A stretch of DNA of 64,000 nt from NCBI GenBank assembly GCA_963716525.1, contig OY970315.1:3162001-3226000 (forward strand), in the 5' to 3' direction. The DNA comes from JBBREP01 sp963716525 (GTDB lineage Bacteria; Actinomycetota; Acidimicrobiia; IMCC26256; PALSA-610). Shown in pieces: positions 18,088 through 27,024 of this stretch. A program made the position numbers and the translations under genes. The stretch's first letter is position 1. Each line of letters begins with the position of its first letter. Under the pieces are notes generated by a model that saw only the letters and a list, made by a program, of their open reading frames with translations, searched no databases and was not told the DNA's origin.

Positions 18088-18942
18088 TCAGTGCAACCGG
18101 CGCCGCTGGTCTTCCATGCGCGCGAGCAGCTCGGTGCGGCGCGCCACCGCGGCCTCACGCTCCTTGACGAGATGCTCGCGCCGCGCAAGGAGCGCGAGCC
18201 GCTGATCGACGTCGATCTCGGGCGTCGGGCGGAGGTAATACCCGCGACCGCTCGCGGTGTGGATCAGCGGCGGGCCGGTGCCTTCGAGCTTGCGCCGCAG
18301 CGTGCTGACGTGCACCTGCACCGTGTTGCGCTTGGTCAGGCGCAGGCCCGCGGCTTCGGCAAGGTCATCGACGGAAACGGGTTCGTTCGGCGACTTGACG
18401 AGGCGCGCGAGCAGCTTGAACTCGGTCGGCGTGAGCCGCACCCGCGATCCGCGTCGCGCGACCTCGAACGTTGCCGGATCGAGGTTGATGTCGCCGAGCG
18501 GTGCGCGGCGGCGGTGGCTGCGCGTCCGGACGAGCCGGTCCAGCCGTGCGAGGAGCTCCTCGATCGCTACCGGCTCCACCATGTGATCGTCGACCCGGTA
18601 CGTGATCGACACCAGCCGGTGCTCGAGGTCTTCGGGGCCGGTCACGATCAGCACCGGGAGCCGCGCCGCGACCTTGAGCCACCGCAGCGCATCGCGGAGA
18701 TCCTGCGGTTGGGAGTCGCACGCGTTCAGCACCGCCACGTCGGGCCAGTCGTTGTCCGTCGCGTGCGGTAACGACAGCAACGGCTTCACGATCCGTACCG
18801 ACCAGTCCTCCGATGCGCGCAACGAGATTGCCCTGGCCGTGTCGTCGAGCCAGATCGGGGTGTCGCCCGTGAGGAGAAGCCGCCGGAGAATGCTCCCATG
18901 ATACGGACCATCGCCGCTCCCGCACCGGGCAGGAACACACAA
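18088..18942 (-). CDS. OmpR/PhoB-type regulator with degenerate receiver domain
   Basis: Up to 284 aa. The N-terminal half has a receiver-like pattern but lacks key residues: the phospho-Asp position reads PDVAVLNACDS (Asn) and the conserved Lys position reads DDHMVEP (Glu). The C-terminal winged helix is clear: INLDPATFEVARRGSRVRLTPTEFKLLARL, NTVQVHVSTLRRKLEG and IHTASGRGYYLRP. A charged coil (REHLVKEREAAVARRTELLARMEDQRRR) ends the protein. It therefore probably binds DNA without classical phosphorylation. The start is uncertain: TTG 18942 gives a poor N-terminus, while a TATCAT -10 motif at 18903-18898 suggests a later, perhaps non-canonical start near 18891. Divergent from cheB. Confidence 0.8.
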   Translation of the reverse strand: MCVPARCGSGDGPYHGSILRRLLLTGDTPIWLDDTARAISLRASEDWSVRIVKPLLSLPHATDNDWPDVAVLNACDSQPQDLRDALRWLKVAARLPVLIVTGPEDLEHRLVSITYRVDDHMVEPVAIEELLARLDRLVRTRSHRRRAPLGDINLDPATFEVARRGSRVRLTPTEFKLLARLVKSPNEPVSVDDLAEAAGLRLTKRNTVQVHVSTLRRKLEGTGPPLIHTASGRGYYLRPTPEIDVDQRLALLARREHLVKEREAAVARRTELLARMEDQRRRLH

Positions 18943-18971
18943 GAAAGGGTCGCATCGGTGCCAGCGCGGGG

Positions 18972-18977
18972 TAGACC
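18972..18977 (+). promoter_or_regulatory. -10-like TAGACC of cheB, leaderless spacing
   Basis: TAGACC (last T replaced by C) is followed by 6 nt and GTG 18984, the spacing used by other leaderless genes here. Confidence 0.35.
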
Positions 18978-18983
18978 AGGGGC

Positions 18984-20081
18984 GTGGCGGAGCACGAGAA
19001 CGGCACGGAACCGCTCGACGCGACGGTGGGTGAGCCGAAGCCGCCGGCCTGCGTCGTCTGCGTGGGCGCGTCCGCAGGAGGGGTGGCCGCGCTCGGCCGC
19101 CTCGTCGAACAGCTGCCTCCCGGCCTCGACGCGACGGTGGTGGTCGTGCTGCACGTGTCGGCCGACAGCCCCGGGCTACTCGCGCAGATCCTGGCGCGCC
19201 GGTCCACGCTGCCCGTCGTGCAAGCCGACGATCTCATGCCGATCGAGCGCGGCACGGTGGTGGTCGCGCGTCCGGACGCGCACGTCCTCGTGCACCGCCG
19301 CCACCTTCGCGTCGCCCGCGGCCCGCGCGAGAGCGGCCACCGTCCCTCGATCGACGTGCTGTTCCGCAGCGCCGCGGTGGCCTGGGGCCGGCGCGCGATC
19401 GGCGTCGTGCTCACCGGCGCGCTCGACGACGGCGCCGCCGGCGCGGCCGCGATCGCCGCGGCGGGCGGGGCGGTCGTCGTTCAGGACCCCGCCGAGGCGA
19501 TGGTGGCCGACATGCCGCGCCGCGCGTCGGAACGGGCACCTGGAGCGATCGTCGCGGCAGTCGACAACATCGGCTCGGTACTTGGTGAGCTCGCAGCCAA
19601 GCTCGCACTGAGCGACGACGACCAACGCGACGCGGGCGACCGCACGCCCTTCGACCCGGCGCTGGCGGCGACGGAAACCGCGATCGCGGCCGGCGACCGG
19701 CCGGGGCCCGACTGGCCCGGCGATGCGCTCCCGGTCGGGCTCTCGTGTCCCGACTGCCACGGGTCGTTGTTCGCGGTGCGCGATGACCCGGACCGGGTGC
19801 GTTGCCGCATCGGGCACGCGTGGACGTACACGGCACTCGCTGCACAGCATGCCGACGGGCTCGAGGCCGCGCTGGCGCTCGCGGCCCGGATCATCAGCGA
19901 CGACCTTGCCGTGCAGGACCGCCTGGCCGAGCGCGCGGCCGACCACGACCGTTACCTCGCGCTGAAGCGCATCGAGGAGCGGCGCGCCGAGGACCGCCAG
20001 GTGCTGTCCGTGCTGGAGACGATGCTCGCTCGCATCGGTGGTCCGCTGCGTTCCGACGACGCGGAGCAGCAGGCGACATGA
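18984..20081 (+). CDS. CheB-type methylesterase with C-terminal Cys-rich extension
   Basis: 365 aa. Residues 22-200 are a CheB catalytic domain without a receiver: catalytic Ser in CVGASAGGVAAL (near 29), His in VVVLHVSADSPG (near 57), and Asp in VVLTGALDDGAAGAAAIAAAGG (near 150). Residues 250-290 carry a possible zinc site (LSCPDCHGSLF ... RVRCRIGHAWT), common in CheB-like proteins paired with CheR-PAS proteins outside classical chemotaxis. A helical C-terminus follows. No methyl-accepting receptor or CheA is nearby, so the substrate is unknown. The CheR-PAS gene follows 49 nt later. Confidence 0.87.
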   Translation: MAEHENGTEPLDATVGEPKPPACVVCVGASAGGVAALGRLVEQLPPGLDATVVVVLHVSADSPGLLAQILARRSTLPVVQADDLMPIERGTVVVARPDAHVLVHRRHLRVARGPRESGHRPSIDVLFRSAAVAWGRRAIGVVLTGALDDGAAGAAAIAAAGGAVVVQDPAEAMVADMPRRASERAPGAIVAAVDNIGSVLGELAAKLALSDDDQRDAGDRTPFDPALAATETAIAAGDRPGPDWPGDALPVGLSCPDCHGSLFAVRDDPDRVRCRIGHAWTYTALAAQHADGLEAALALAARIISDDLAVQDRLAERAADHDRYLALKRIEERRAEDRQVLSVLETMLARIGGPLRSDDAEQQAT

Positions 20082-20116
20082 CCCGACCGGCCCGCGCTCG
20101 CGGCGCGCCGCCCGGC

Positions 20117-20122
20117 TAGCGT
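20117..20122 (+). promoter_or_regulatory. -10 hexamer TAGCGT of cheR-PAS, leaderless
   Basis: TAGCGT is followed by 8 nt and GTG 20131; no Shine-Dalgarno sequence. The CheR gene may thus be transcribed separately from cheB. Confidence 0.45.
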
Positions 20123-20130
20123 TGGCGGCA

Positions 20131-21951
20131 GTGGCCGACGATGTCGCCTCGCCCGAGTTCGAGGCCCTCCTTCGGTACCTGAAGACGAGTCGCGGCTTCG
20201 ACTTCACCGGCTACAAGCGTGCGTCGCTGCAGCGGCGAGTCGACCTGCGGGCCAAGTCGGTGGGTATCACCGACTACGACGAGTACATGAACTTCCTCGA
20301 GGTGCACCCCGAGGAATTCGTGGCGCTGTTCAACACGATCCTGATCAACGTCACCGCCTTCTACCGCGACCCGGCGACATGGACGTATCTCCAGCAGGAG
20401 GTGCTGCCCGCCTATCTCGAGCGTGTGCCCACCGAGCGTCCGATCCGGGTATGGAGCGCGGGCTGCGCGTCGGGCGAGGAGGCGTACACGCTCGCCATCG
20501 TGCTCGCGGAGCTGCTCGGCGTCGACGAGTTCCGGCGGCGAGTGAAGGTGTACGGAACCGATGTCGACGAGGAAGCGCTCCAGATGGCGCGGCAGGCGTC
20601 CTACAGCGCGCGCTCGGTCGATGCGGTGCCGGAGCCGCTGCGCGAGAAGTACTTCGATGTCGTGGGCGATCGCTTCGTGTTCCGCAACGACCTGCGCCGG
20701 GCGATCATCTTCGGTCGACTCGACGTGTTGCGGGACGCGCCGATCTCGCGACTCGAACTGCTCACGTGCCGCAACACGCTGATGTACTTCAACGCCGAGA
20801 CCCAGGCGCGGGTGCTGGAGCGTTTCCACTTCGCGCTCAACGACGGCGGTGTGCTCGTACTCGGCAAGGCCGAGACGCTGCTGTCGAACAGCCGCCTGTT
20901 CGATCTCGTCGATCGCAAGCGGCGCGTCTTCGAGCGGGCGCCGAGCCGGGTCGGCCGGCCGGCATCGAACCGTATCCCGGCCGCCGAGGGCGCGGGCAGG
21001 GCGCCAGGGCGGCTGGACGCGGCCGCGCTCGACGCGGTGCCCGACGCGGTTGTCGTGGTCGACCGCGACGGCCATCTCGTGCGCGGCAACGAGCGTGCGC
21101 GACAGCAGCTCGGTGTCTCTCCTGGTGACGAAGGCCGCCTGCTCCAGGACCTCGAGCTGTCGTACCGACCGGTCGAGCTGCGCTCGCCGATCAACCAGGT
21201 GTACGAGCACGGCCGGCCCGAGCGCATTCCCGAGGTGGAACACCGGGTCGGCGACCGTGACCTCGTGTTCGACGTCGAGATCGTGCCGCTCGTCGTCGAC
21301 GGCTCGACCGTGGGCGTGGCCTGCGTCTACGTCGACGTCAGCGTCGAGCAGGAGTTGCAAGCGCAGCTGCGCCAGACGAACTCGGACCTCGAGCAGGCCT
21401 ACGAAGAGGTCCAGTCGACGAACGAGGAGCTCGAGACCACGAACGAGGAGCTCCAGTCGACGATCGAGGAGCTCGAGACCACGAACGAGGAGCTCCAGTC
21501 GACGAACGAGGAGCTCGAGACCACGAACGAGGAGCTCCAGTCGACGAACGACGAGTTGCACGCGGTCAACGACGAGGTGCGTGTGCGCGGCGACGAGGTC
21601 GACCAGCTCAACCGGTTCCTGGAGGCGATCCTGGCGAGCCTGCGCGGCGGCGTCGTGGTGGTCGACCGCGATCGGCGGGTGCGCATCTGGAGCCAGCAGG
21701 CATACGACCTCTGGGGGCTGCACGAGGACGAGGTGCGGGGCGCCGACCTGCTCGAGCTCGACATCGGCCTGCCCATGCGGGAGCTCGCCGGGCCGCTCAC
21801 CGACTGCATCGAGCACGACGCGCCGGCCGACGAGGCTGTGGTGCAGGCGGTGACGCGGCGCGGGCGCACCGTCGAGTGCCGCGTCGCGATCTCGCCGTTG
21901 CGCGAGCGCGGTGCCGTCAACGGCGCGATCCTCGTGATGGACGTGCGGTAG
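20131..21951 (+). CDS. CheR methyltransferase-PAS fusion protein
   Basis: 606 aa. CheR N- and C-domains cover about residues 5-265: SAM motif VWSAGCASGEEAYT near 107, VYGTDVDEEAL near 142, and LLTCRNTLMYFN near 210. A PAS domain follows (DAVPDAVVVVDRDGHLVRGN, near 300-400), then a coiled coil of repeated EELQSTNEELETTN units (about 420-485), then a second PAS (ILASLRGGVVVVDRDRRVRIWSQQ). There is no histidine kinase or other output domain after it, unlike many CheB-CheR-PAS-kinase proteins. It probably methylates Glu residues, perhaps on its own coil or on a partner, under PAS control; the substrate is inferred, not seen. Confidence 0.88.
   Translation: MADDVASPEFEALLRYLKTSRGFDFTGYKRASLQRRVDLRAKSVGITDYDEYMNFLEVHPEEFVALFNTILINVTAFYRDPATWTYLQQEVLPAYLERVPTERPIRVWSAGCASGEEAYTLAIVLAELLGVDEFRRRVKVYGTDVDEEALQMARQASYSARSVDAVPEPLREKYFDVVGDRFVFRNDLRRAIIFGRLDVLRDAPISRLELLTCRNTLMYFNAETQARVLERFHFALNDGGVLVLGKAETLLSNSRLFDLVDRKRRVFERAPSRVGRPASNRIPAAEGAGRAPGRLDAAALDAVPDAVVVVDRDGHLVRGNERARQQLGVSPGDEGRLLQDLELSYRPVELRSPINQVYEHGRPERIPEVEHRVGDRDLVFDVEIVPLVVDGSTVGVACVYVDVSVEQELQAQLRQTNSDLEQAYEEVQSTNEELETTNEELQSTIEELETTNEELQSTNEELETTNEELQSTNDELHAVNDEVRVRGDEVDQLNRFLEAILASLRGGVVVVDRDRRVRIWSQQAYDLWGLHEDEVRGADLLELDIGLPMRELAGPLTDCIEHDAPADEAVVQAVTRRGRTVECRVAISPLRERGAVNGAILVMDVR
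21412..21552 (+). repeat. 42-bp tandem repeat coding for coiled coil
   Basis: Three near-identical 42-bp units (21412-21453, 21454-21495, 21496-21537) plus a partial fourth, inside the CheR-PAS gene. Each encodes 14 residues, that is two heptads (QSTNEELETTNEEL). The second copy differs by Asn to Ile. Near-identity at DNA level suggests recent duplication and possible length variation. Confidence 0.85.
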
Positions 21952-21958
21952 GAGCGAG

Positions 21959-22150
21959 TCAGGCCGAGCGCCGCTTGCGCGCCGCCGGTTGCGCCGGTTG
22001 CACGCAGTCGTGCACGCGGTGGCCGTCGACCATGATCACCCGGTGGTGCGGGGTGGCGCCGGTGACGGTCTCGACGAGGCGCTTGCTCACCGGGATGTCG
22101 AGCGGCGCTCCGCACCAGCTGCACACCCACCGGCCGTCTTCGAAGCGCAT
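21959..22150 (-). CDS. Small zinc-ribbon-like protein
   Basis: 63 aa from ATG 22150, with a good Shine-Dalgarno GAGAGGAG 6 nt upstream. MRFEDGRWVCSWCGAPLDIP holds a C-x2-C pair; HHRVIMVDGHRVHDC supplies His and Cys residues that could complete a metal site. The tail is Ala/Arg/Lys-rich. I know of no named family. It is convergent with cheR-PAS, whose stop is 7 nt away. Confidence 0.65.
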   Translation of the reverse strand: MRFEDGRWVCSWCGAPLDIPVSKRLVETVTGATPHHRVIMVDGHRVHDCVQPAQPAARKRRSA

Positions 22151-22157
22151 CGTGTCT

Positions 22158-22174
22158 CCTCTCGTGACGAGAGG
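22158..22174 (-). promoter_or_regulatory. Perfect palindrome over the ribosome-binding site
   Basis: CCTCTCGT-G-ACGAGAGG is a perfect inverted repeat on the + strand. In the minus-strand mRNA it forms a 6-bp hairpin CCUCUC/GAGAGG with a 5-nt loop that buries most of the zinc-ribbon gene's Shine-Dalgarno. It may be a translational switch or a protein operator. Confidence 0.45.
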
Positions 22175-22289
22175 GCCGACCCACCATGCCCACTGCCTGG
22201 CTCGGTACACCGTGCCCGACAGCGGCCACCTACCTCGTTGTTTCGACCGCCGGACGCGGAAATTGAAGGTTTTCTGTGGATCGTGGTCG

Positions 22290-22295
22290 TACGAT
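22290..22295 (+). promoter_or_regulatory. -10 hexamer TACGAT, leaderless
   Basis: TACGAT is followed by 6 nt and ATG 22302 of the metallo-beta-lactamase-fold gene. A TTGAAG lies 21 nt further upstream, too far for an ideal -35. Confidence 0.5.
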
Positions 22296-22301
22296 CACGC
22301 C

Positions 22302-23342
22302 ATGTCCGTGGTGCGCTGCCGGGTCGGCGAGATCGAGCTGATCCGTATCGGCTACGCCGACGTCACGGTGCCGGCCGAGCGTGTGGGCCTCACCGCCGCC
22401 CAGATCGGGGCCGTGCCCTGGGCCGAACCGCTGTGGGCATGCGACGGCGAGCCGCGCGCTGGTGCCGCGGTGTGGATGATCCGCGCCGGTGACGCGCTGC
22501 TCGCCGTCGACCCCGCGCAGGCCGCCGACGACATCCTGCGCCGCGGGCCTGACGCCGGCGCGCACCAGCAGGCGTTCGCGGCGCTGCTCGCCGACGCCGG
22601 CGTGCCCCGCGAGGCCGTGACGCACGGCCTCGTGACCCACGCCGAGGGGATCGGTATGTGGGCGTGGTGCGACGATGATGCGTGGACGCCGTTCTTCCCG
22701 CGCGCGCCGCTGTTGCTGAGCCGGGCCGAGCTCGACGCGTTCGATCCCGATGTGCACCCAGAGCTCGCCGCGCTGCGCGCGCAGGGTGTGCTGCATGCGG
22801 TCGACGACGGCAGCGAGATCGTGCCGGGCGTGCGCGTCGAGGTCGTGGGCGGTCACTCGCCCGGCCACATGGTGGTGCGCGTCGCGTCCGGTGGCGATAC
22901 CGCGATCATGCTCGGTCACCTCGCGGTGAGCCCGCTGCATCTCGCAACCGGGGAGTGCCCGCAGGAGCACCCCGATCCGGCGCTCGTGGAGCGCTGGCTC
23001 GACCGCGCACGCGGCGAGAATGCCCTGCTCATCGGACCGTTGTGGCCGGCGCCGGGCGCGGGCCACTGGGTCGACGGCGCGCTCGTTCGCGCTGGCAAGC
23101 ACCTAGACGTTCGCCGTCGCCGCCGCGGCGCGGCGAGAATGCTCCGATGCCCGGCCCGCCCGTCGTGCTCGATCCGTACTCCTACGAGTTCCACGAGGAC
23201 CCGTACCCCACGTACGCGCGCCTGCGCGCCGAGGCGCCGCTGTACCGCAACCCCGAACGCGGGTTCTGGGCGCTGTCGCGCCACGCCGACGTCGTCGGCG
23301 CGTTCAAGGACTCCGAGCGCTTCTCGTCGGCCGAGGGAGTGA
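22302..23342 (+). CDS. Metallo-beta-lactamase-fold protein with degenerate metal site
   Basis: The fold is recognisable: MIRAGDALLAVDPAQAADD, then VTHGLVTHAEGIGMW where active members read THxHxDHxG, then VEVVGGHSPGHMVVRV and IMLGHLAVSPLHLA. Thus the first metal motif is lost (Ala-Glu-Gly replaces the His/Asp pattern) while the later His is kept. Activity is doubtful. Similarity to the family ends near 23100, and the open frame beyond this is Arg/Ser/Thr-rich and overlaps the P450 gene by 196 nt. The natural end is probably a TAG at 23104-23106, reached by a small indel. Leaderless-type promoter. Confidence 0.7.
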   Translation: MSVVRCRVGEIELIRIGYADVTVPAERVGLTAAQIGAVPWAEPLWACDGEPRAGAAVWMIRAGDALLAVDPAQAADDILRRGPDAGAHQQAFAALLADAGVPREAVTHGLVTHAEGIGMWAWCDDDAWTPFFPRAPLLLSRAELDAFDPDVHPELAALRAQGVLHAVDDGSEIVPGVRVEVVGGHSPGHMVVRVASGGDTAIMLGHLAVSPLHLATGECPQEHPDPALVERWLDRARGENALLIGPLWPAPGAGHWVDGALVRAGKHLDVRRRRRGAARMLRCPARPSCSIRTPTSSTRTRTPRTRACAPRRRCTATPNAGSGRCRATPTSSARSRTPSASRRPRE

Positions 23343-24388
23343 GCCTCGATCCTTCGGCGACGGGTCCGCACGCCGAGCGCACCAGCTCGTTCCTCGCGAT
23401 GGACCCGCCGCGCCACGGCCGCATGCGCGCGCTCGTGTCACGCGGCTTCACGCCGCGCCGCGTCGCCGACCTCGAGCCACGGGTCACGGCACTCACCCGC
23501 GCCTATCTCGACGGGCTCGGCGACACGTTCGACTTCGTCGGCGACTACGCCGGCCAGCTGCCGATGGACGTGGTGTCCGAGCTCCTCGGCGTGCCCGCGG
23601 CCGACCGGGCTGAGCTGCGCCGGCTCGCCGACCTCGTGGTGCACCGCGAGCCGGGGGTGCACGATGTTCCCGCGGCCGGCATCGATGCCGCGTTCCGCCT
23701 CGCCGCCTACTACGCCGACATGGTGTCCGAACGCCGCCGGCACCGCGCCGGCGCGCCCGACGATCTCACGGCCGCGCTGATCGACGCCGACCTCGACGTC
23801 GACGGCGCGCCGGACCGTCTCAGCGACGACGAGATCATCGCGTTCCTGTTCTTGATGGTGGTCGCCGGCAACGAGACCACCACGAAGCTGCTCGCGCACG
23901 CGTGGTATTGGGGTTGGCGCTTCCCCGACGAGCGAGCGAAACCGTTCGCCGATCCGGCGCGTATCGGTGACTGGGTGGAGGAGACGTTGCGTTTCGACAC
24001 GTCGAGCCAGATCATCGCCCGTACCGCCCGAGTGGCGGTGCCGATGCACGGCGACACGATCCCGCCCGGCGGGCGCACGGTGCTGCTGATCGGTTCGGCC
24101 AACCGCGACGAGCGGGTGTTCCACGAGCCCGATCGGTACGACCTCGATCGGCCCGCATCCGAGCGCAACGAGCTCGTGAGCTTCGGCTTCGGTCGGCACT
24201 TCTGCCTCGGCGCCGCGCTCGCGCGCCTCGAGACCCGGATCGCGTTGCGCGAGCTCGTGGCCCGAGTGACCGACTACGAGATCGACGATGCCGCCGCCGT
24301 TCGTGTGCACTCGGTGAACGTCCGCGGCTTCGCGGCCCTCCCGACCACGGTGAGGTGGCGACGGCTCGCCCGATCGGAGGCGTCGTGA
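23147..24388 (+). CDS. Cytochrome P450
   Basis: 413 aa soluble bacterial class I P450. Landmarks: AMDPPRHGRMRALVSRGFTPR (C-helix region), oxygen-binding I-helix FLMVVAGNETTTKLLAH (near 245), ExxR in WVEETLRFD (near 280), and heme-binding FGFGRHFCLGAALARLE (Cys near 350). It needs a ferredoxin and reductase, none of which is adjacent. The CYP family and substrate cannot be assigned; steroid, terpene or fatty acid substrates are possible given nearby acyl-CoA and Rieske genes about 10 kb away. ATG 23147 chosen; a GAGAAT hexamer lies 6 nt upstream, a weak leaderless-type -10. Confidence 0.92.
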   Translation: MPGPPVVLDPYSYEFHEDPYPTYARLRAEAPLYRNPERGFWALSRHADVVGAFKDSERFSSAEGVSLDPSATGPHAERTSSFLAMDPPRHGRMRALVSRGFTPRRVADLEPRVTALTRAYLDGLGDTFDFVGDYAGQLPMDVVSELLGVPAADRAELRRLADLVVHREPGVHDVPAAGIDAAFRLAAYYADMVSERRRHRAGAPDDLTAALIDADLDVDGAPDRLSDDEIIAFLFLMVVAGNETTTKLLAHAWYWGWRFPDERAKPFADPARIGDWVEETLRFDTSSQIIARTARVAVPMHGDTIPPGGRTVLLIGSANRDERVFHEPDRYDLDRPASERNELVSFGFGRHFCLGAALARLETRIALRELVARVTDYEIDDAAAVRVHSVNVRGFAALPTTVRWRRLARSEAS

Positions 24389-24461
24389 GCCGAATCGACC
24401 ACCGTGCACCCTTGACCACCCCCGACGAGGTGCCGAAGAACTCCTCTGTGGAGACACCACG

Positions 24462-27004
24462 GTGAAGGCCCAGCGCACGTTCGCCGTGGTGCCGCGGGTG
24501 CCGGAGCGGCTCCAGGCCCTGTCCGAGCTCACGAGCGACGTCGGCTGGATCCACGAACCGGCAGTGCGTGCGCTGTTCCGCGACGTCGACCGCGACGCGG
24601 CCGACGTGGCCGGCCTCGATGCCATCGGCGTGCTGTCGCAGACGCCCCAGGCGCGCCTCGACGAGCTGGCCGCCGACGGCGAGTTCGTCGCCCGCGCCGA
24701 TGCGGTGCTTGCCGAGCTCGCGGCGCGCCCGCGGCGCGACCCGTTGGTTCGACAGCGCCGCTGTCGGCGCATCCGGCGCGCTGTCGAGCGTGGCCTACTT
24801 CTCGCCCGAATACGGCCTGGCCGCCTCGGTGCCGCAGTACTCGGGCGGTCTTGGCATCCTCGCCGGCGACCACCTCAAGGCGTCCGCCGACCTCGGCGTG
24901 CCGCTCGTGGGCGTCGGCCTGTTCTACCGGCACGGCTACTTCCGCCAGCAGCTCGATCCGGGCGGGCGCCAGACCGAGCAGTTCCCGCGCCTGGTGCCCG
25001 CGACCATGGCGATGGAACCGGTCGACGACCTCCACGTCGCGATCGACCTCGCGGGCACCGATGTGCGGGCCGCGATCTGGCGGGTGTCGGTGGACACCGT
25101 CCCGCTCTACCTCCTCGACACCGACCTCGACCTCAACGAGGCGCCCGACCAGCTCGTCACCGACCGTCTGTACGGCGGCGAGTCGGAACAGCGCATCCGT
25201 CAAGAGCTGCTGCTCGGCGTGGGCGGCATGCGCGCGCTGCGCCTGCTCGGCGCGACGCCCGACGTGTTCCATCTGAACGAGGGCCATGCCGGCTTCCTCG
25301 CGCTCGAGCTCATCCGCATCGCGATGCACGACCATGGCCTCTCGTACGACGAGGCGGTCGTGGCGGTGCGCCCGCGGCTGGTGTTCACCACGCACACACC
25401 CGTGCCCGCGGGCATCGATCGCTTCCCGCGCGACCTCGTGGAGCGCTACCTCGCGTGGTGGTGCCGCGACACCGGACGCAGCATCGACCAGCTCATGGCG
25501 CTCGGCTACGAGCCCGGCGGCGACGAGTCGATGTTCAACCTCGCGGCGATGAGCATGCGCCTTGCCGGCTGGGCGGGCGGCGTATCGAGGCTGCACGGCG
25601 ACGTCAGCCGCCGCATGTTCGCCGGCCTGTGGCCCGCGCTGCCGATCGACGAGGTGCCGATCGGTTCGGTGACGAACGGTGTGCACGGCCGCACGTGGGT
25701 GGGCGCCGAGATCGACAACCTGCTCACCAGAGCCGTCGGTGCCGACTGGCCTGAGGCCGGCGCCGAGCGCTGGCAGCGCGCCACGTCGCTCGACGCCGAG
25801 GAGCTATGGGCCGCGCGCACCGCGGCGCGCACACGTCTCGTGCACCATGCCCGCCGTGAGCTGCGGGCATCGGTCGCTCGCCGTCGCGGGCAGGCATCGG
25901 CCGCGTCGTGGGCCGATACGGTGCTCGACCCCCACACGCTCACGATCGGCTTCGCCCGCCGCTTCGCCACGTACAAGCGGGCCACGCTGCTGCTGCACGA
26001 CCTCCCTCGCTTCCGCGCCCTCGTGGCGAACCCCGAGCGCCCGGTGCAGCTCGTGTTCGCGGGCAAGGCCCACCCGGCCGACCAGCCGGGCAAGGAGCTC
26101 CTCCGCGCGATCGCGACGCTGGCCGACGATCCCGAGCTGCGCAGCCGCGTGGTGTTCCTCGAGGACTACGACATCGACACGGCCCGCATGCTCATCCAGG
26201 GATGCGACGTGTGGCTCAACAACCCGCTGCGCCCGATGGAGGCCTGCGGCACCAGTGGCATGAAGTCGGCATACAACGGCGGCTTGAACGTGTCGGTGCT
26301 CGACGGCTGGTGGGACGAGTGGTATGCCCCCGAGCGCGGCTGGGCGATCCCTTCGGCCCACTGGATCGACGAACCCGCGGCGCGCGACACCGCAGAGGCC
26401 GACTGGCTGCTCGATCTGCTCGAGCAGGAGGTGGTGCCGCTCTTCTACCAACGCATGTCGGGCTCGCCGCCGTACGCGTGGCTCGCACGCGTCAAGGCGT
26501 CGCTCGCCGGGCTCGGCCCGCTCGTGTCGGCACAGCGCATGGTGCGCAGCTACGTGGAGTCGGCGTACGCGCCCGCCGCCGAGCGCGGGCGGGCGATCGC
26601 CGCCGACGGTTACTCGCGGGCCCGGGGGCTTGCCTCGTGGCTGGCAGCGCGTCAACGAGGCGTGGTCGAACGTCGCGATCATGCAGGTGGACGCCGACGA
26701 GCACGACCCGCTGCGCGGCGACGGGCTCGACGTGACCGCAACGGTGTGCCTCGGGCCGCTCGACCCCGACGAAGTCGCCGTGCAGATCGTGCACGGCCCT
26801 GTGGACGTCGACGACGAGTTGCGCACCGTCGGCACGATCGCGATGGACCACGTGGCCGACCTCGGCAACGGCGCTCACCGTTTTGGCGCCCGTCTCGCGT
26901 GCAACCACGCCGGTCACTTCGGCTACTCGGTGCGCTGCGTACCGCGGCATCCGGACCTCCATTCGTGGCTCGACCTCGGCCTCGTGGCATGGAGCCGCTC
27001 GTAG
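24462..27004 (+). CDS. glgP: Alpha-glucan (glycogen/maltodextrin) phosphorylase, two frame breaks
   Basis: PLP enzyme releasing glucose-1-phosphate from alpha-1,4-glucans; about 847 aa, the long actinobacterial type. The N-terminal DUF3417 domain is residues 1-95 (PRVPERLQALSEL). Then VAYFSPEYGLAASVPQYSGGLGILAGDHLKA, HLNEGHAGFLALE, FTTHTPVPAGIDRF, FARRFATYKRA, and near the end EACGTSGMKSAYNGGLNVSVLDGWW (PLP and phosphate region). Breaks: near 24730 in a CG run, and at 26641 where one extra C separates SW from WQRVNEAWSNV. Both joins restore family sequence to the stop at 27002-27004. It faces the glgA-glgC-GH57 operon and would supply the degradative arm of glycogen turnover. Confidence 0.92.
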
Positions 27005-27024
27005 CGGCGGCGAGTGGTCGCAAC

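Noticed and set aside
21412..21552. CRISPR-like array
   Set aside because: Repeats are contiguous, without spacers, and encode a coiled coil in frame with CheR-PAS.
22302..23106. Quorum-quenching lactonase
   Set aside because: The HxHxDH metal motif required for that activity is missing.
23107..23342. The last 78 codons of the metallo-lactamase frame as a real domain
   Set aside because: They overlap the P450 start on the same strand and are Arg/Ser/Thr-rich shadow sequence.
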